Of a stretch of DNA of 5,461 nucleotides, positions 5,317 to 5,461 are shown in pieces (position 1 is the first letter of the stretch; each line of letters starts with the position of its first letter). Origin of the DNA: Cyanobacteria bacterium UBA947 (lineage in GTDB: Bacteria > Cyanobacteriota > Vampirovibrionia > Gastranaerophilales > Gastranaerophilaceae). The translations under genes and the position numbers were made by a program. The stretch lies in the NCBI GenBank assembly GCA_002293275.1, contig DBCX01000063.1, positions 36,871 to 42,331 on the forward strand. The letters run 5' to 3'. Under the pieces are notes generated by a model. It searched no databases. It worked only from the letters and a program-made list of their open reading frames with translations, and was not told the DNA's origin.

Positions 5317-5461
5317 CTATTGTAAAGCAGGGAACAAATACTTAACGCCGTTGTCGGCGCGCCAGCGGATGTAGCCGGTTTTTGGCACTTTGTCAATATC
5401 ATAAACGCTGACCAGCGCCCAGTTTCCGCGGATTGCGGTAAGGTTTATTTTTTGCGGCTGG
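5317..5461 (-). CDS. C-terminal end of an SH3-like domain protein (5' part outside window)
   Basis: An open frame enters from the right edge of the window and ends at TAG (5319-5317), giving 47 residues. The pattern GNWALVSV (12-19), a short acidic turn, then GYIRWR (29-34) and a closing KYLFPAL resembles the last strands of a bacterial SH3 domain, which often binds cell-wall peptides or other proteins in envelope proteins. The Gly-x-Trp and Gly-Tyr-Ile-x-Trp spacing is the main support. Codon use and strand match the genes downstream. It is 52 bases upstream of rplI, so read-through into rplI is possible. The rest of the protein, including any signal peptide or enzymatic domain, is outside the window; the family is a tentative call, but that this is coding sequence is fairly likely. 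Confidence 0.65.
   Translation of the reverse strand, partial: QPQKINLTAIRGNWALVSVYDIDKVPKTGYIRWRADNGVKYLFPALQ

Overview
This is a bacterial chromosomal window with compact, mostly housekeeping gene content. The evidence is an MEP-pathway IspF, ribosomal protein L9, FolD and a site-2-type membrane protease. GC looks moderate by eye. The core-type methionine synthase beside a CooC-like ATPase suggests an anaerobe with corrinoid-linked one-carbon metabolism, as in Wood-Ljungdahl organisms. I cannot fix the phylum. The small coiled-coil protein and the SH3-like tail faintly recall non-photosynthetic Cyanobacteria relatives (Melainabacteria-like), but that is only an impression.

Layout, left to right. 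The 3' part of ispF runs on the + strand to 367 and converges on rseP, which is read on the - strand (1774 to 425). A divergent intergenic region of 114 bases (1775-1888) holds a good sigma70-type promoter for rseP, placed so that the mRNA would begin at or next to the ATG. To its right, a short coiled-coil protein of unknown function is read on the + strand (1889-2209). Its last 21 bases overlap the 3' end of folD on the opposite strand.

From 5461 back to 2189 everything is on the - strand, in the order: tail of an SH3-like protein, rplI, a core MetE-type methionine synthase, a CooC-like P-loop ATPase, folD. The last four are tightly packed: 7 bases between the rplI stop and the metE-like ATG, an 11-base overlap into the ATPase, then an ATGA overlap into folD. 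They probably form one transcript with translational coupling.

The main re-annotation is the ATPase. An AUG-only start loses its Walker A motif. A CTG (or ATT) start behind a good ribosome site restores a complete 250-residue CooC-like protein with a CxC motif. Together, core MetE, the CooC-like factor and FolD read as a small one-carbon/corrinoid module attached to a ribosomal protein gene. No CRISPR array, tRNA, rRNA or insertion sequence is visible, and no stretch longer than 300 bases lacks a gene.
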